From Waterburya agarophytonicola KI4 (GTDB lineage Bacteria; Cyanobacteriota; Cyanobacteriia; Cyanobacteriales; Xenococcaceae), in NCBI RefSeq assembly GCF_020640915.1, contig NZ_JADWDC010000041.1:1-43638 (forward strand): a stretch of 43,638 nt of DNA, in the 5' to 3' direction. Positions 36,529-43,638 of the stretch are shown piece by piece. The position numbers were made by a program, and so were the translations under genes. Below the pieces are notes generated by a model, which worked only from the letters and a program-made list of their open reading frames with translations, did no database searches and was not told the origin of the DNA. How positions within the stretch are numbered: the first letter of the stretch is position 1; the number at the start of each line of letters is the position of its first letter.

Positions 36529-36574
36529 ATTGAAGTTGATGACTTTATATATTACATTTTGACATATGAAAAGA

Positions 36575-36601
36575 AAGAGACTGTCCATTTGGCAGTCTCT
36601 T
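36575..36601. terminator. Terminator hairpin between the Wzc-type gene and sir
   Basis: A 9-bp stem AAGAGACTG (36575-36583) / CAGTCTCTT (36593-36601), with further CC/GG pairing in the loop, between convergent genes. The A-rich left flank gives a U-rich tail for minus-strand transcripts (sir); the right flank is only weakly T-rich. A bidirectional terminator, probably better for sir. Confidence 0.7.
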
Positions 36602-36635
36602 AAATATTTATTTTGTTTGTTTTAATCAGCAAAAA

Positions 36636-38561
36636 TCAGGCTTCTTTGCTTTTCGTGAAATAATCGCTTAAGGCATCAGCAATAATCTGATTCATCGGTC
36701 TGCCTTCTTTCTGAGCAATTTCTTTTAGTTGGGGGAAAACCTCATCGGGTACGCTGACGCGACGTTGGTTTTTACGGAATTTGCGTTTAGTAGTATCTGT
36801 ATCCATATAGCTTCCTATGGTGTAGTTTGCAGAAAAATTGCGAATAGCAGCGAACCCAACACGACTACAGAACGAACCAAAACTTTCTTTTGCTTTGCGA
36901 TTTTGCATAAAGAAAACGAAAATAGGCTCAAAGAAGGTTTCAAGATCTTCTACGGGCATCTTTTGCTCGTATGGTTGGGCTAATTGAGTTTGGTTTGGCG
37001 TACCTCCTAGCCAAATCTGATATTTGCCAGGCGCGCTGCCAACGAATCCAAGCTCTGCCATGTAGGGACGAGCGCAACCGTTAGGGCATCCCGTCATCCT
37101 GATCGTGAAGTGTTCGTTTACCATTCCTAGTTTATTCAATAATGACCGAATACGATCGGTAATTCCTGGTAAAGCTCTTTCTGATTCGGTAACTGCTAGT
37201 CCACAAGTAGGTAATGCGGGGCAAGCCATAGAATAGCGAGTTAATGGTTCGATCGCTTCGGGATCGGTTTCTATACCTCGGTTTTTGAGGATATTTTCTA
37301 CAGTTTCTTTGTGTTCTGGAGCAATTTCACACAAAATGATATTGTGATTGCCAGATAAACGCATGGGCAGATTTAGCTGCTCTACAATCTCTCTGAGGGC
37401 TGTTTTGAGTTGAAAAGCACCTTCATCTTTGACACGCCCATTCTCGACCCCAATACCAAAGAACCATTTGCCATCTCCCTGTTCGTACCAACCTAAAAAG
37501 TCTTGATATTCCCATTTAGGTAATTTTTTGTAGGGTTTTAGTTCTTTGCCCAAATAACCTTGAACTGTCGATTTGAATTTCTCTACGCCCCAGTCGTGAA
37601 TCAAATACTTCATGCGAGAATGACGACGATTAAAGCGATCGCCGTAGTCTCGTTGAGTTGCTACAATTGCTTTAACTAGATCGTAGACATCTGCTTTATC
37701 TATATAGCCAATTTCATCACAAATTCGAGCAAAAGTTTCTTCTTTATTGTGGGTACGCCCCAAGCCACCACCAGCAAGAACATTGAAGCCCTGTAGTTCT
37801 CCTTTTTTGTTAGTCATCACCACCAAACTAATATCATGGGTATAGACATCAATGGAGTTATCTCCAGGTACGGTCACGCAGATTTTGAATTTACGAGGTA
37901 AAAATTGTTCGCCATAAATAGGTTCGGGGCTATTTTCTACAATCATTCCCTTACCTTTACTTTTTCTGGCTGCTACTACTTCAGGAGCTTCTTGAGCGCT
38001 AATAGCTTTTTCTCCATCCAGCCAAATTTCATAATAAGCACCACTTTGAGGATTTAAAAGATCGGCAATATTATTTGCATATTCAAAAGCATATTGATAT
38101 TCAGGTTTATTCTTGAAGGGTGGAGGAGGAGACATGATGTTGCGATTGACATCTCCACAAGCACTCAAAGTAGAACCCATGCTACTAAGGATATTTTTAA
38201 TTACTTCTTTGAGATTTTTCTTTAAAATTCCATGAATTTGAAATCCTTGACGAGTTGTGACTCGAAGAGTTTGATTGCCATATTCTATCGACAGCTTATC
38301 TAAAGCTAAAAATAATTCTGGCGGAATAAATCCCCCTGGGCTGCGAGTACGCAACATCATTTGATAGTCTTTTTCTTGACCTTTTACCCGATTGTCGCGG
38401 TTATCTTGTTGATACGAACCGTGAAACTTCAAGATTTGAATTGCATCTTCACTAAAATGCGTAGTATCCTGCTTAAGCTCGGTTAAAAGAGGTTCTCTTA
38501 AAAAGTTACTACGTTCTTTTAGTTTTTCTACTTTGGATGTTTTGATAGGAGTCTGAACCAT
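36636..38561 (-). CDS. sir: Ferredoxin-sulfite reductase with ribbon-helix-helix-like tail
   Basis: Assimilatory sulfite reductase (641 aa), reducing sulfite to sulfide with six electrons from ferredoxin. The siroheme/4Fe-4S cysteines are C447 and C453 in [17 protein letters not shown], and C492 and C496 in [20 protein letters not shown]. Upstream, the substrate segments TRQGFQIHG (103-111) and [12 protein letters not shown] (260-271) are in place, and the length fits the ferredoxin type. Residues of about 600-636 ([16 protein letters not shown], then [17 protein letters not shown]) form a strand-helix-turn-helix that closely resembles an RHH (Arc/MetJ) DNA-binding unit, appended after the catalytic domain. 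Plastid SiR is known to bind nucleoid DNA, so a DNA-binding role is conceivable. Confidence 0.95.
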   Translation of the reverse strand: MVQTPIKTSKVEKLKERSNFLREPLLTELKQDTTHFSEDAIQILKFHGSYQQDNRDNRVKGQEKDYQMMLRTRSPGGFIPPELFLALDKLSIEYGNQTLRVTTRQGFQIHGILKKNLKEVIKNILSSMGSTLSACGDVNRNIMSPPPPFKNKPEYQYAFEYANNIADLLNPQSGAYYEIWLDGEKAISAQEAPEVVAARKSKGKGMIVENSPEPIYGEQFLPRKFKICVTVPGDNSIDVYTHDISLVVMTNKKGELQGFNVLAGGGLGRTHNKEETFARICDEIGYIDKADVYDLVKAIVATQRDYGDRFNRRHSRMKYLIHDWGVEKFKSTVQGYLGKELKPYKKLPKWEYQDFLGWYEQGDGKWFFGIGVENGRVKDEGAFQLKTALREIVEQLNLPMRLSGNHNIILCEIAPEHKETVENILKNRGIETDPEAIEPLTRYSMACPALPTCGLAVTESERALPGITDRIRSLLNKLGMVNEHFTIRMTGCPNGCARPYMAELGFVGSAPGKYQIWLGGTPNQTQLAQPYEQKMPVEDLETFFEPIFVFFMQNRKAKESFGSFCSRVGFAAIRNFSANYTIGSYMDTDTTKRKFRKNQRRVSVPDEVFPQLKEIAQKEGRPMNQIIADALSDYFTKSKEA

Positions 38562-38901
38562 ATTCTTCTTAAATAAATACCAGGAGGGCTGGCTTGTCTT
38601 GTACTGCTTTGTGGTCTAGGGCTTCAGTTTTATCTTAGCGTCTGAAATGTCTATAGACTTTAAAATCAAGGGATAGGAAAATATAAAAATACAAAAATAC
38701 AATTATTTATTGCGCTTTTTCTACTCCAATGAATTATAAAGATTCCTTTTTATAGCTATCTAACTAAAACCTTAGCTAAGGACTTAATATTTTCTCATTT
38801 TAGTAACAAAGAACACAAGTTTTTGTCTCTAAAATGCTTACAAAAGTTAGCTAAATTGTTTTTTTGTTTTGGATTGTTGGTTTAACCATCTTGGAGCGTG
38901 A
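38562..38901. other. Spacer upstream of sir
   Basis: A 340-bp gap between the Fur-family gene and sir, both on the minus strand. It should hold the sir promoter. There is a short A/T tract with AAAAATAC twice near 38685-38699. I see no gene and no clear terminator for the Fur-family gene. Confidence 0.4.
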
Positions 38902-39345
38902 TTATTCTAACTCTTGTTTATAACCAAAAAAGTCGATACGATAGTCGGTAATTTTTACTCCCGTTTCTGCTTCAATTTTCTCGATCGCAGATTTTGGCAG
39001 TTCAACCTGTACGTCAATTATTTGCTTGGTATCGAGACAGTTTACATGACTGTGAGAATGGCTGATATTACCATACAGTCTTCCATCGGAACGTTCCACA
39101 CATTCGATTATGCCTCCAGCAGATAAGGCATCGAGATTTTGATACACTGATGTATGACCAATTTCTTTGCCTTCTTGATTGAGCAAATCGTAGATCTCTC
39201 TTGCAGAAAGGTGGTTCTCGTTTTTCCATAACAATTCTAGAATATAGCGACGCTGGCGACTAACTCGCATTCCTAATTCTTGACAGCGAGTTACAGCATC
39301 ATCGAAAGAGTTGATTGGTATTTGGCTTGCCTGGGTCGTCTTCAT
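38902..39345 (-). CDS. Fur-family transcriptional regulator, PerR/FurC-like
   Basis: A metal-dependent repressor of 147 aa. The N-terminal winged helix is clear: MRVSRQRRYILELL (26-39), LSAREIYDLLN (46-56) and the recognition helix HTSVYQNLDALSAGGII (64-80). The hinge region RLYGNISHSHSHVNCLD (89-105) carries a His-rich metal site, but the usual CxxC is reduced to C103-L-D-T, and there is no C-terminal CxxC, so the structural zinc site of classical Fur is absent. The N-terminal part and the SHSHVNCLDT pattern remind me of the cyanobacterial FurC/PerR group that senses peroxide. That subfamily assignment is from memory. It is divergent from crr6 across 152 bp. Confidence 0.85.
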   Translation of the reverse strand: MKTTQASQIPINSFDDAVTRCQELGMRVSRQRRYILELLWKNENHLSAREIYDLLNQEGKEIGHTSVYQNLDALSAGGIIECVERSDGRLYGNISHSHSHVNCLDTKQIIDVQVELPKSAIEKIEAETGVKITDYRIDFFGYKQELE

Positions 39346-39497
39346 CGGCGAAACTCATTAAATGTGAGTCGATATAACTTATACATAGTCATTACCACTT
39401 TAACTTAAAATATATACTGATATTTTCATAGAACTAGTAAAGTTAATTTTAACTTAATACAATTATCCTCATATTCTCTACTTTTGTAATATTTATT

Positions 39498-39974
39498 GTG
39501 ACTATAAAATTAACTCTAGATACTCAAGCCATCAATAATTTGGATTTATCTATTATTGAGAATAAAATTGAGTCTTGGATTGAAGATAAAAAACTGCTTG
39601 ACTACGAACAGCAATTACAGTTTGCGATCGCTTATCCTAGAGAAGCCGACGATCCCCGCGAACTTTCCGAAATACCAGAGATCAGGCTATGGTATGTCAG
39701 ATTAGATTCGGTATATCCTTGGATACCATTTTTACTAGATTGGAAAACAGGGGAATTAGCTCGTTATGTGGCGATGTTAGTACCCCATCAATTTAATCGC
39801 ACCGAAGGTATTATTTTTAATCCCGAAGCTTTAGAGCTTTTCGTGATGAATAAAATTTTTGTGTTATCGGACTGGTTACAACAGCAAAACATTCCAGAGC
39901 GATCGCGTTTAAAGTCGATGGCAAAGCTATTTGGTTACGAACTAGATAATGCTTTTTTTGAGATGATTTTGTAA
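39498..39974 (+). CDS. CRR6-family NDH-1 assembly factor (DUF1817)
   Basis: A 158-aa protein matching the CRR6 family, soluble factors that assemble the NdhI-containing subcomplex of photosynthetic NDH-1 in plants and cyanobacteria. The family core is plain: DDPRELSEIPEIRLWYVRLD (about 52-71), YPWIPFLLDWKTGELARYVAMLVPHQF (74-100), then NPEALELFVMNKIFVLSDWL and RLKSMAKLFGYELDNAFFEMI. The start is GTG (39498). Cyanobacterial members are also listed as DUF1817. There is no operon partner; the Fur-family gene is divergent. A heptamer repeat touches its stop codon. Confidence 0.88.
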   Translation: MTIKLTLDTQAINNLDLSIIENKIESWIEDKKLLDYEQQLQFAIAYPREADDPRELSEIPEIRLWYVRLDSVYPWIPFLLDWKTGELARYVAMLVPHQFNRTEGIIFNPEALELFVMNKIFVLSDWLQQQNIPERSRLKSMAKLFGYELDNAFFEMIL

Positions 39975-39995
39975 TTGGTTATTGGTCATTGGTTA
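39975..39995. repeat. STRR2-like heptamer array after crr6
   Basis: Three heptamers TTGGTTA-TTGGTCA-TTGGTTA begin directly after the crr6 stop codon. They match the cyanobacterial short tandemly repeated repetitive (STRR) family with unit TTGGTCA. The function of these arrays is unknown. Confidence 0.75.
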
Positions 39996-40518
39996 TTAAA
40001 TACAAAAGCAATCAACTCAATCGCTAAACATATAGTATCGGTAATCTTTGTGTATTTTAGTGATTTCAAAAATAAATTATTGACAGGCGATCGCTAGATA
40101 TGGTTTAATCAAAAAATAAATTCTCATAATGGTAATAGTGAGGTTTGGCGCAAAGAGTCCCCACTCCCATTATAAAAATAATTTTAGCACAATCAGCGAT
40201 CGCTACAGAAACCCGAGATAAAATTTTTCTGCCAAAACCTGAAGTCTTTAAAATAATTAGCTTTTAACGTATCGATACATTGAAATATACGTAATTTTTG
40301 CTTAATTTTAAATTTAGATTGAGAGAGCAAACTTGTTATATTTATGGGCTAAGTTGGGAATTCTAATGGAGTAAATCTAAATACTTAATAAAAGCGAAAA
40401 TAGCTTTGGCGATAGTAGAGTCGGTCGGGCTTATCGATGCAGACTTAACTGCCTTACTCGTTAGTATTTTGTAATTATTAATAGCTCATCAATTTAATAA
40501 TTAACCACAGAAATAATT
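39996..40518. other. Spacer between crr6 and the RTX gene
   Basis: About 520 bp, AT-rich, with two HIP1 octamers (near 40088 and 40198). An imperfect foldback ATAATGG (40125-40131) / CCATTAT (40168-40174), with inner AGTG/CACT pairing, could form a structured transcript end followed by an A/T tract. It must carry the RTX gene promoter. No intact gene is visible. Confidence 0.4.
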
Positions 40519-43500
40519 ATGGCAACTTTCAACGTAAATCAAGCAACAGATAATGGTCGAGGAGATGTATCGGGGAGCTTAAGCTGGGCAATAGCCCAAG
40601 CAAATATAAATCCTGATACAGACACCATCGAGCTACAGAATGATGTACGTCTAATGTTGTCTAGCGATCTAAAACGCATGGAAACTGTCATTGAAAGCAA
40701 TATTATCCTTAATGGTAACGATCGCACTGTCAGTGGAGATAACAATAACAACGGCACTATCGATCTTGATGGTACAGATCGACCTATCCTCTTTATTAGT
40801 CAAGGCAATGTGCTATTGCAAGATTTAACCCTAACTAATGGCGTAGCTAAAGGTGGTAATGGTTCTGGTGGTGGTGCTGGTATGGGAGGGGCATTGTTTA
40901 TTTATGACGGAGATGTCAGAGTAAACAACGTCAATTTTATCAATAATAGAGCGATTGGTGGTAATAGCCAACAGGGTTTTGAAGGTCAAAGTAGTTTTAA
41001 TAATCTCAACAGCTTGGATGTTAATTTTGGTAGCTATGGCAATTATGGCAGTAATGGCGAGTATACCTATGATGGCGGATATCAAACAGATGGATGGTCA
41101 AATTACGGTTCTGGAGGTGGAGAAGGGGGTCACGGTGGTAATGGTCGCGACGGTAATTTAGGCGATGCTGGTGAAAATGGGGGTATTGGTGGAGATGGTG
41201 GAGATGGTGGATTTGGTGGCGGTGGCGGAAATGGCGGCTTCGGTGGGTTTGGCGGTCATGGCAGCGATGGCAGTGCTGCTGGAGATGGGGGTATTGGTGG
41301 AGATGGTGGAGATGGTGGAGATGGTGGATTTGGTGGCGGTGGCGGTACTGGTGGCTTAGGTGGCTACGGCGGTTGGGGTGGAGATAACAGCGAAAGTAAT
41401 TTAGGCGGTGTTGGTGGAGATGGAGGTGCTGGTGGAGATGGGGGTGCTGGTGGATTTGGTGGTGGCTATGGAGGAATACGAAGTACGGGAGACGATGGTT
41501 CTATCGGTTATTTGAGTTATGGTGGTTATGGTGGAAATGGTGGTTACGGCGGTTATGGTGGTGGTGGAGCTGGCTTCGGTGGCGCAATATTTATTCGTTC
41601 TGGCAATTTAGTCGCATACAATTCCACTTTTACGGATAACCAAACAATTGGAGGTATTGGTGGCAATACCAATTCTAATTTAGATAATGGAAAAGGTTTA
41701 GGAGGAGCAATTTTTGCTATAGATGAAGAAGCGGCACTTAGCAATCTCAATCAAGGAGGTATGCCCGATACATTACCTACCGTAACAATTGCCAATATTA
41801 CCTACAACAGCAATTTAGCTCCTGATGATGCTAATAATAATTATTATGGTTCTGAACTAGCCCTCTATACTGTCCCTACCCTCGGTAGCAATCAAATATC
41901 AGACCAAATTGCCGTTGTAGACGAACCATTTAGCTTCCAAATTGATTCGGGTACTTTTGAAGATTTTGATGGCGATATTTTAAGTTACACCGCAAGTTTG
42001 TCGAATGGTTCGACATTACCCGATTGGTTAGAATTTGATTCTACTCTCGGCATTTTGAGTAGTATTGTCAACCCTAGCAACAACGATGTTAGTCTTTTAG
42101 AAATTGAGATTACTGCCACTGATGGTATCGGATCTGTTAGGGATAGTTTCAATTTATTTGTTGCGAATGTTGTAGTTATTAATACTACAGAGTATATAGC
42201 AGGTGATGATGATGATGTCATTATTGGCAACGATACAAATAATACTATTCGAGGAGGCGATGGCAATGACGTTATTGCTGGTTTTGTTGGCAGAGATCGT
42301 CTTTATGGTGATTTAGGTGACGATACTCTTGTGGGTGGAAATGATAACGATCTGCTTGATGGAGAAAGCGATCGCGATATTCTCTATGGAGGACAGGGAT
42401 TAGATACCTTAGTCGGTGGCGATGGTGATGATTCCTTAGATGGGGGTAGCGATCGCGATACTCTTAATGGAGAAACTGGTAATGACACCCTCGATGGGGG
42501 TAGCGGTGACGATAAACTCTACGGCAAAGTCGGTCAAGATCTTCTCTTAGGTGGGTCGGGCAATGACTTCTTTAGCGGTCATGATGATAATGATACTCTC
42601 TATGGAGGAGATGATATTGATACCCTCAATGGGGGCAATGATAATGATCTGCTTGATGGAGAAAGCGATCGCGATATTCTCTATGGAGGACAGGGATTAG
42701 ATACCTTAGTCGGTGGCGATGGTGATGATTCCTTAGATGGGGGTAGCGATCGCGATACTCTTAATGGAGAAACTGGTAATGACACCCTCGATGGGGGTAG
42801 CGGTGACGATAAACTCTACGGCAAAGTCGGTCAAGATCTTCTCTTAGGTGGGTCGGGCAATGACTTCTTTAGCGGTCATGATGATAATGATACTCTCTAT
42901 GGAGGAGATGATATTGATACCCTCAATGGGGGCAATGATAATGATCTGCTTGATGGAGAAAGCGATCGCGATATTCTCTATGGAGGACAGGGATTAGATA
43001 CCTTAGTCGGTGGCGATGGTGATGATTCCTTAGATGGGGGTAGCGATCGCGATACTCTTAATGGAGAAACTGGTAATGACACCCTCGATGGGGGTAGCGG
43101 TGACGATAAACTCTACGGCAAAGTCGGTCAAGATCTTCTCTTAGGTGGGTCGGGCAATGACTTCTTTAGCGGTCATGATGATAACGACACTCTCTATGGA
43201 GAAAGTGGAATCGATACACTCAATGGTGGTGCGGGGGACGATCTTATCTATAGCGGACAGGGTGACGATAAACTCTACGGCAATTCGGGTTGGGATACTT
43301 TTGTCTTAGAATCTGCTACTGGTACAGATATTATCAATGACTTCAAGAATGGCGAAGATTTATTTGGTTTGACTTCCTCTCTCGGATTTAGCGATCTAAG
43401 TATTATTAATAACTCTGAAGGAACGGCAACCTTAATTGTTGACACTACCAACAGCGGGCTTATTTTGGCAATTGTGAATAATGTTGATTCCGTGGATATT

Positions 43501-43527
43501 ACGGTAGATGATTTTATAAATATTTAG
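40519..43527 (+). CDS. Large glycine-rich RTX (hemolysin-type) calcium-binding protein
   Basis: A 1002-aa extracellular-type protein without signal peptide. Residues 1-190 look like the opening of a right-handed beta-helix (MATFNVNQATDNGRGDVSGSL, LSWAIAQANI, then NGNDRTVSGDNN). Residues of about 194-354 are a Gly-rich tract (GGDGGDGGFGGGGG-like), followed by beta-helix-like NSTFTDNQTI and a dystroglycan/cadherin-like domain (about 455-555: VVDEPFSFQIDSGTFEDFDGD). About 557-940 are GGxGxDxLx RTX nonapeptides, then a conserved C-terminal cap with TFVLESATGTDIINDFKNGED. RTX proteins bind calcium and leave by type I secretion; no transporter is in the window. It is probably a surface-layer, adhesion or matrix protein. 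The RTX part contains a 99-residue tandem repeat. Confidence 0.9.
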   Translation: MATFNVNQATDNGRGDVSGSLSWAIAQANINPDTDTIELQNDVRLMLSSDLKRMETVIESNIILNGNDRTVSGDNNNNGTIDLDGTDRPILFISQGNVLLQDLTLTNGVAKGGNGSGGGAGMGGALFIYDGDVRVNNVNFINNRAIGGNSQQGFEGQSSFNNLNSLDVNFGSYGNYGSNGEYTYDGGYQTDGWSNYGSGGGEGGHGGNGRDGNLGDAGENGGIGGDGGDGGFGGGGGNGGFGGFGGHGSDGSAAGDGGIGGDGGDGGDGGFGGGGGTGGLGGYGGWGGDNSESNLGGVGGDGGAGGDGGAGGFGGGYGGIRSTGDDGSIGYLSYGGYGGNGGYGGYGGGGAGFGGAIFIRSGNLVAYNSTFTDNQTIGGIGGNTNSNLDNGKGLGGAIFAIDEEAALSNLNQGGMPDTLPTVTIANITYNSNLAPDDANNNYYGSELALYTVPTLGSNQISDQIAVVDEPFSFQIDSGTFEDFDGDILSYTASLSNGSTLPDWLEFDSTLGILSSIVNPSNNDVSLLEIEITATDGIGSVRDSFNLFVANVVVINTTEYIAGDDDDVIIGNDTNNTIRGGDGNDVIAGFVGRDRLYGDLGDDTLVGGNDNDLLDGESDRDILYGGQGLDTLVGGDGDDSLDGGSDRDTLNGETGNDTLDGGSGDDKLYGKVGQDLLLGGSGNDFFSGHDDNDTLYGGDDIDTLNGGNDNDLLDGESDRDILYGGQGLDTLVGGDGDDSLDGGSDRDTLNGETGNDTLDGGSGDDKLYGKVGQDLLLGGSGNDFFSGHDDNDTLYGGDDIDTLNGGNDNDLLDGESDRDILYGGQGLDTLVGGDGDDSLDGGSDRDTLNGETGNDTLDGGSGDDKLYGKVGQDLLLGGSGNDFFSGHDDNDTLYGESGIDTLNGGAGDDLIYSGQGDDKLYGNSGWDTFVLESATGTDIINDFKNGEDLFGLTSSLGFSDLSIINNSEGTATLIVDTTNSGLILAIVNNVDSVDITVDDFINI
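41101..41580 (+). repeat. Gly-rich low-complexity coding tract
   Basis: GGT/GGC/GGA-dominated DNA encoding GGDGGxGGFGGGGG-like units. Segments such as GGTGGAGATGGTGGA recur many times. The reverse strand and other frames are open only because of this composition. Confidence 0.75.
42349..43182 (+). repeat. 297-bp tandem repeat in the RTX domain
   Basis: Unit starts at 42349, 42646 and 42943, spaced exactly 297 bp (99 residues, 11 nonapeptides). By eye the copies match base for base; the third copy diverges from about 43184, giving roughly 2.8 copies. Such identity points to recent duplication or gene conversion, and could hide assembly errors. Confidence 0.88.
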
Positions 43528-43638
43528 TCTAACTAACACTATAGGGATATTTGACATTTATTTACCCCTACATTCAAACATAGTGGCTCTACCGTAATTC
43601 CCGTGGTAGACACTAGATATGGTGTGGTTGTCAAGAAG
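43528..43638. other. Right-edge sequence after the RTX gene
   Basis: The 111 bp after the RTX stop. Open stretches exist on both strands up to the edge (for example a plus-strand run reading GSTVIPVVDTRYGVVVKK and a minus-strand run of 26 codons) but neither has a start or enough length to call. I see no strong terminator. Confidence 0.3.

Noticed and set aside
41165-41359. Val/Met/Ala-rich frame and antisense Pro-rich frames in the glycine tract
   Set aside because: By-products of GGN codon runs in the RTX gene; no independent coding evidence.
42349-43182. Repeat array considered as CRISPR-like
   Set aside because: The 297-bp units are coding RTX sequence without spacers or short palindromic repeats; no cas genes occur.
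43558-43638. Partial open frames on both strands at the right edge
   Set aside because: Fewer than 30 codons each, no start codon in context, and two conflicting readings (GSTVIPVVDTRYGVVVKK on plus; a run ending ATMFECRGK on minus).

Overview
The window is chromosomal DNA from a cyanobacterium. The signs are pcyA (phycocyanobilin synthesis), a CRR6-type NDH-1 assembly factor, ferredoxin-sulfite reductase, glycolate dehydrogenase subunits GlcE/GlcF, the cyanobacteria-specific hmp pilus-motility genes, and very frequent HIP1 octamers (GCGATCGC). Base composition is AT-rich, and there are no heterocyst or nitrogen-fixation genes. A unicellular, colonial or simple filamentous lineage (for example Pleurocapsales-like) is plausible, but the lineage is inference. 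No rRNA, tRNA, CRISPR array, prophage or complete insertion sequence was recognised.

Layout. 0.2-3.9 kb (+): an orphan MacB/LolD-type ABC ATPase, an AarF/UbiB-type atypical kinase, a small membrane protein and a 132-aa protein with four NRP motifs, closed by a clear terminator. 4.0-9.0 kb (-): pdhA, then a chemotaxis-like cluster read hmpB (CheY) - hmpC (CheW) - hmpD (PilJ-like receptor). A 790-bp spacer separates this from divergent hmpF at 9.7-11.5 kb (+), so the block is a type IV pilus motility/phototaxis locus without its CheA and PatA members. 11.5-15.3 kb (-): a class IV aminotransferase (aminodeoxychorismate lyase-like), a PP2C phosphatase with a zinc ribbon and a degenerate kinase-like region, and a PlsC-type acyltransferase. 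15.5-19.8 kb (+): a tight unit of a LivG-type ATPase, two DUF2079 membrane proteins and surE, overlapping at its 3' end a convergent thioesterase gene.

20.5-25.1 kb (+): a membrane-anchored HEAT-repeat protein, a small exported protein gene broken by a 10-bp tandem duplication, a family 4 glycosyltransferase, and a REC-HisKA-HATPase-REC hybrid kinase. 25.2-29.4 kb: a short tatA (-), pcyA (+), and the glcE-glcF pair (-) for photorespiratory glycolate oxidation. 29.8-31.7 kb (+): a large surface or secreted protein with two spondin-like domains and a DUF5648 tail. 32.1-36.5 kb: a Trp-rich small protein (-), then an outer-membrane polysaccharide export protein and a Wzc-type tyrosine kinase/co-polymerase (+), the export core of a capsule or EPS system. 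36.6-40 kb: sir with a ribbon-helix-helix-like tail (-), a PerR/FurC-like regulator (-) and crr6 (+). 40.5-43.5 kb (+): a 1002-aa glycine-rich RTX protein with a 297-bp tandem repeat.

The strongest themes are the cell surface and movement (hmp genes, polysaccharide export, glycosyltransferase, spondin-like and RTX proteins) set among photosynthesis-related housekeeping genes. The most noteworthy observations are the 10-bp frameshifting duplication, the near-perfect RTX repeat, the LivG-DUF2079-DUF2079-SurE unit, the DNA-binding-like tail on sulfite reductase, the NRP-repeat protein, and the octamer repeat abutting a start codon.
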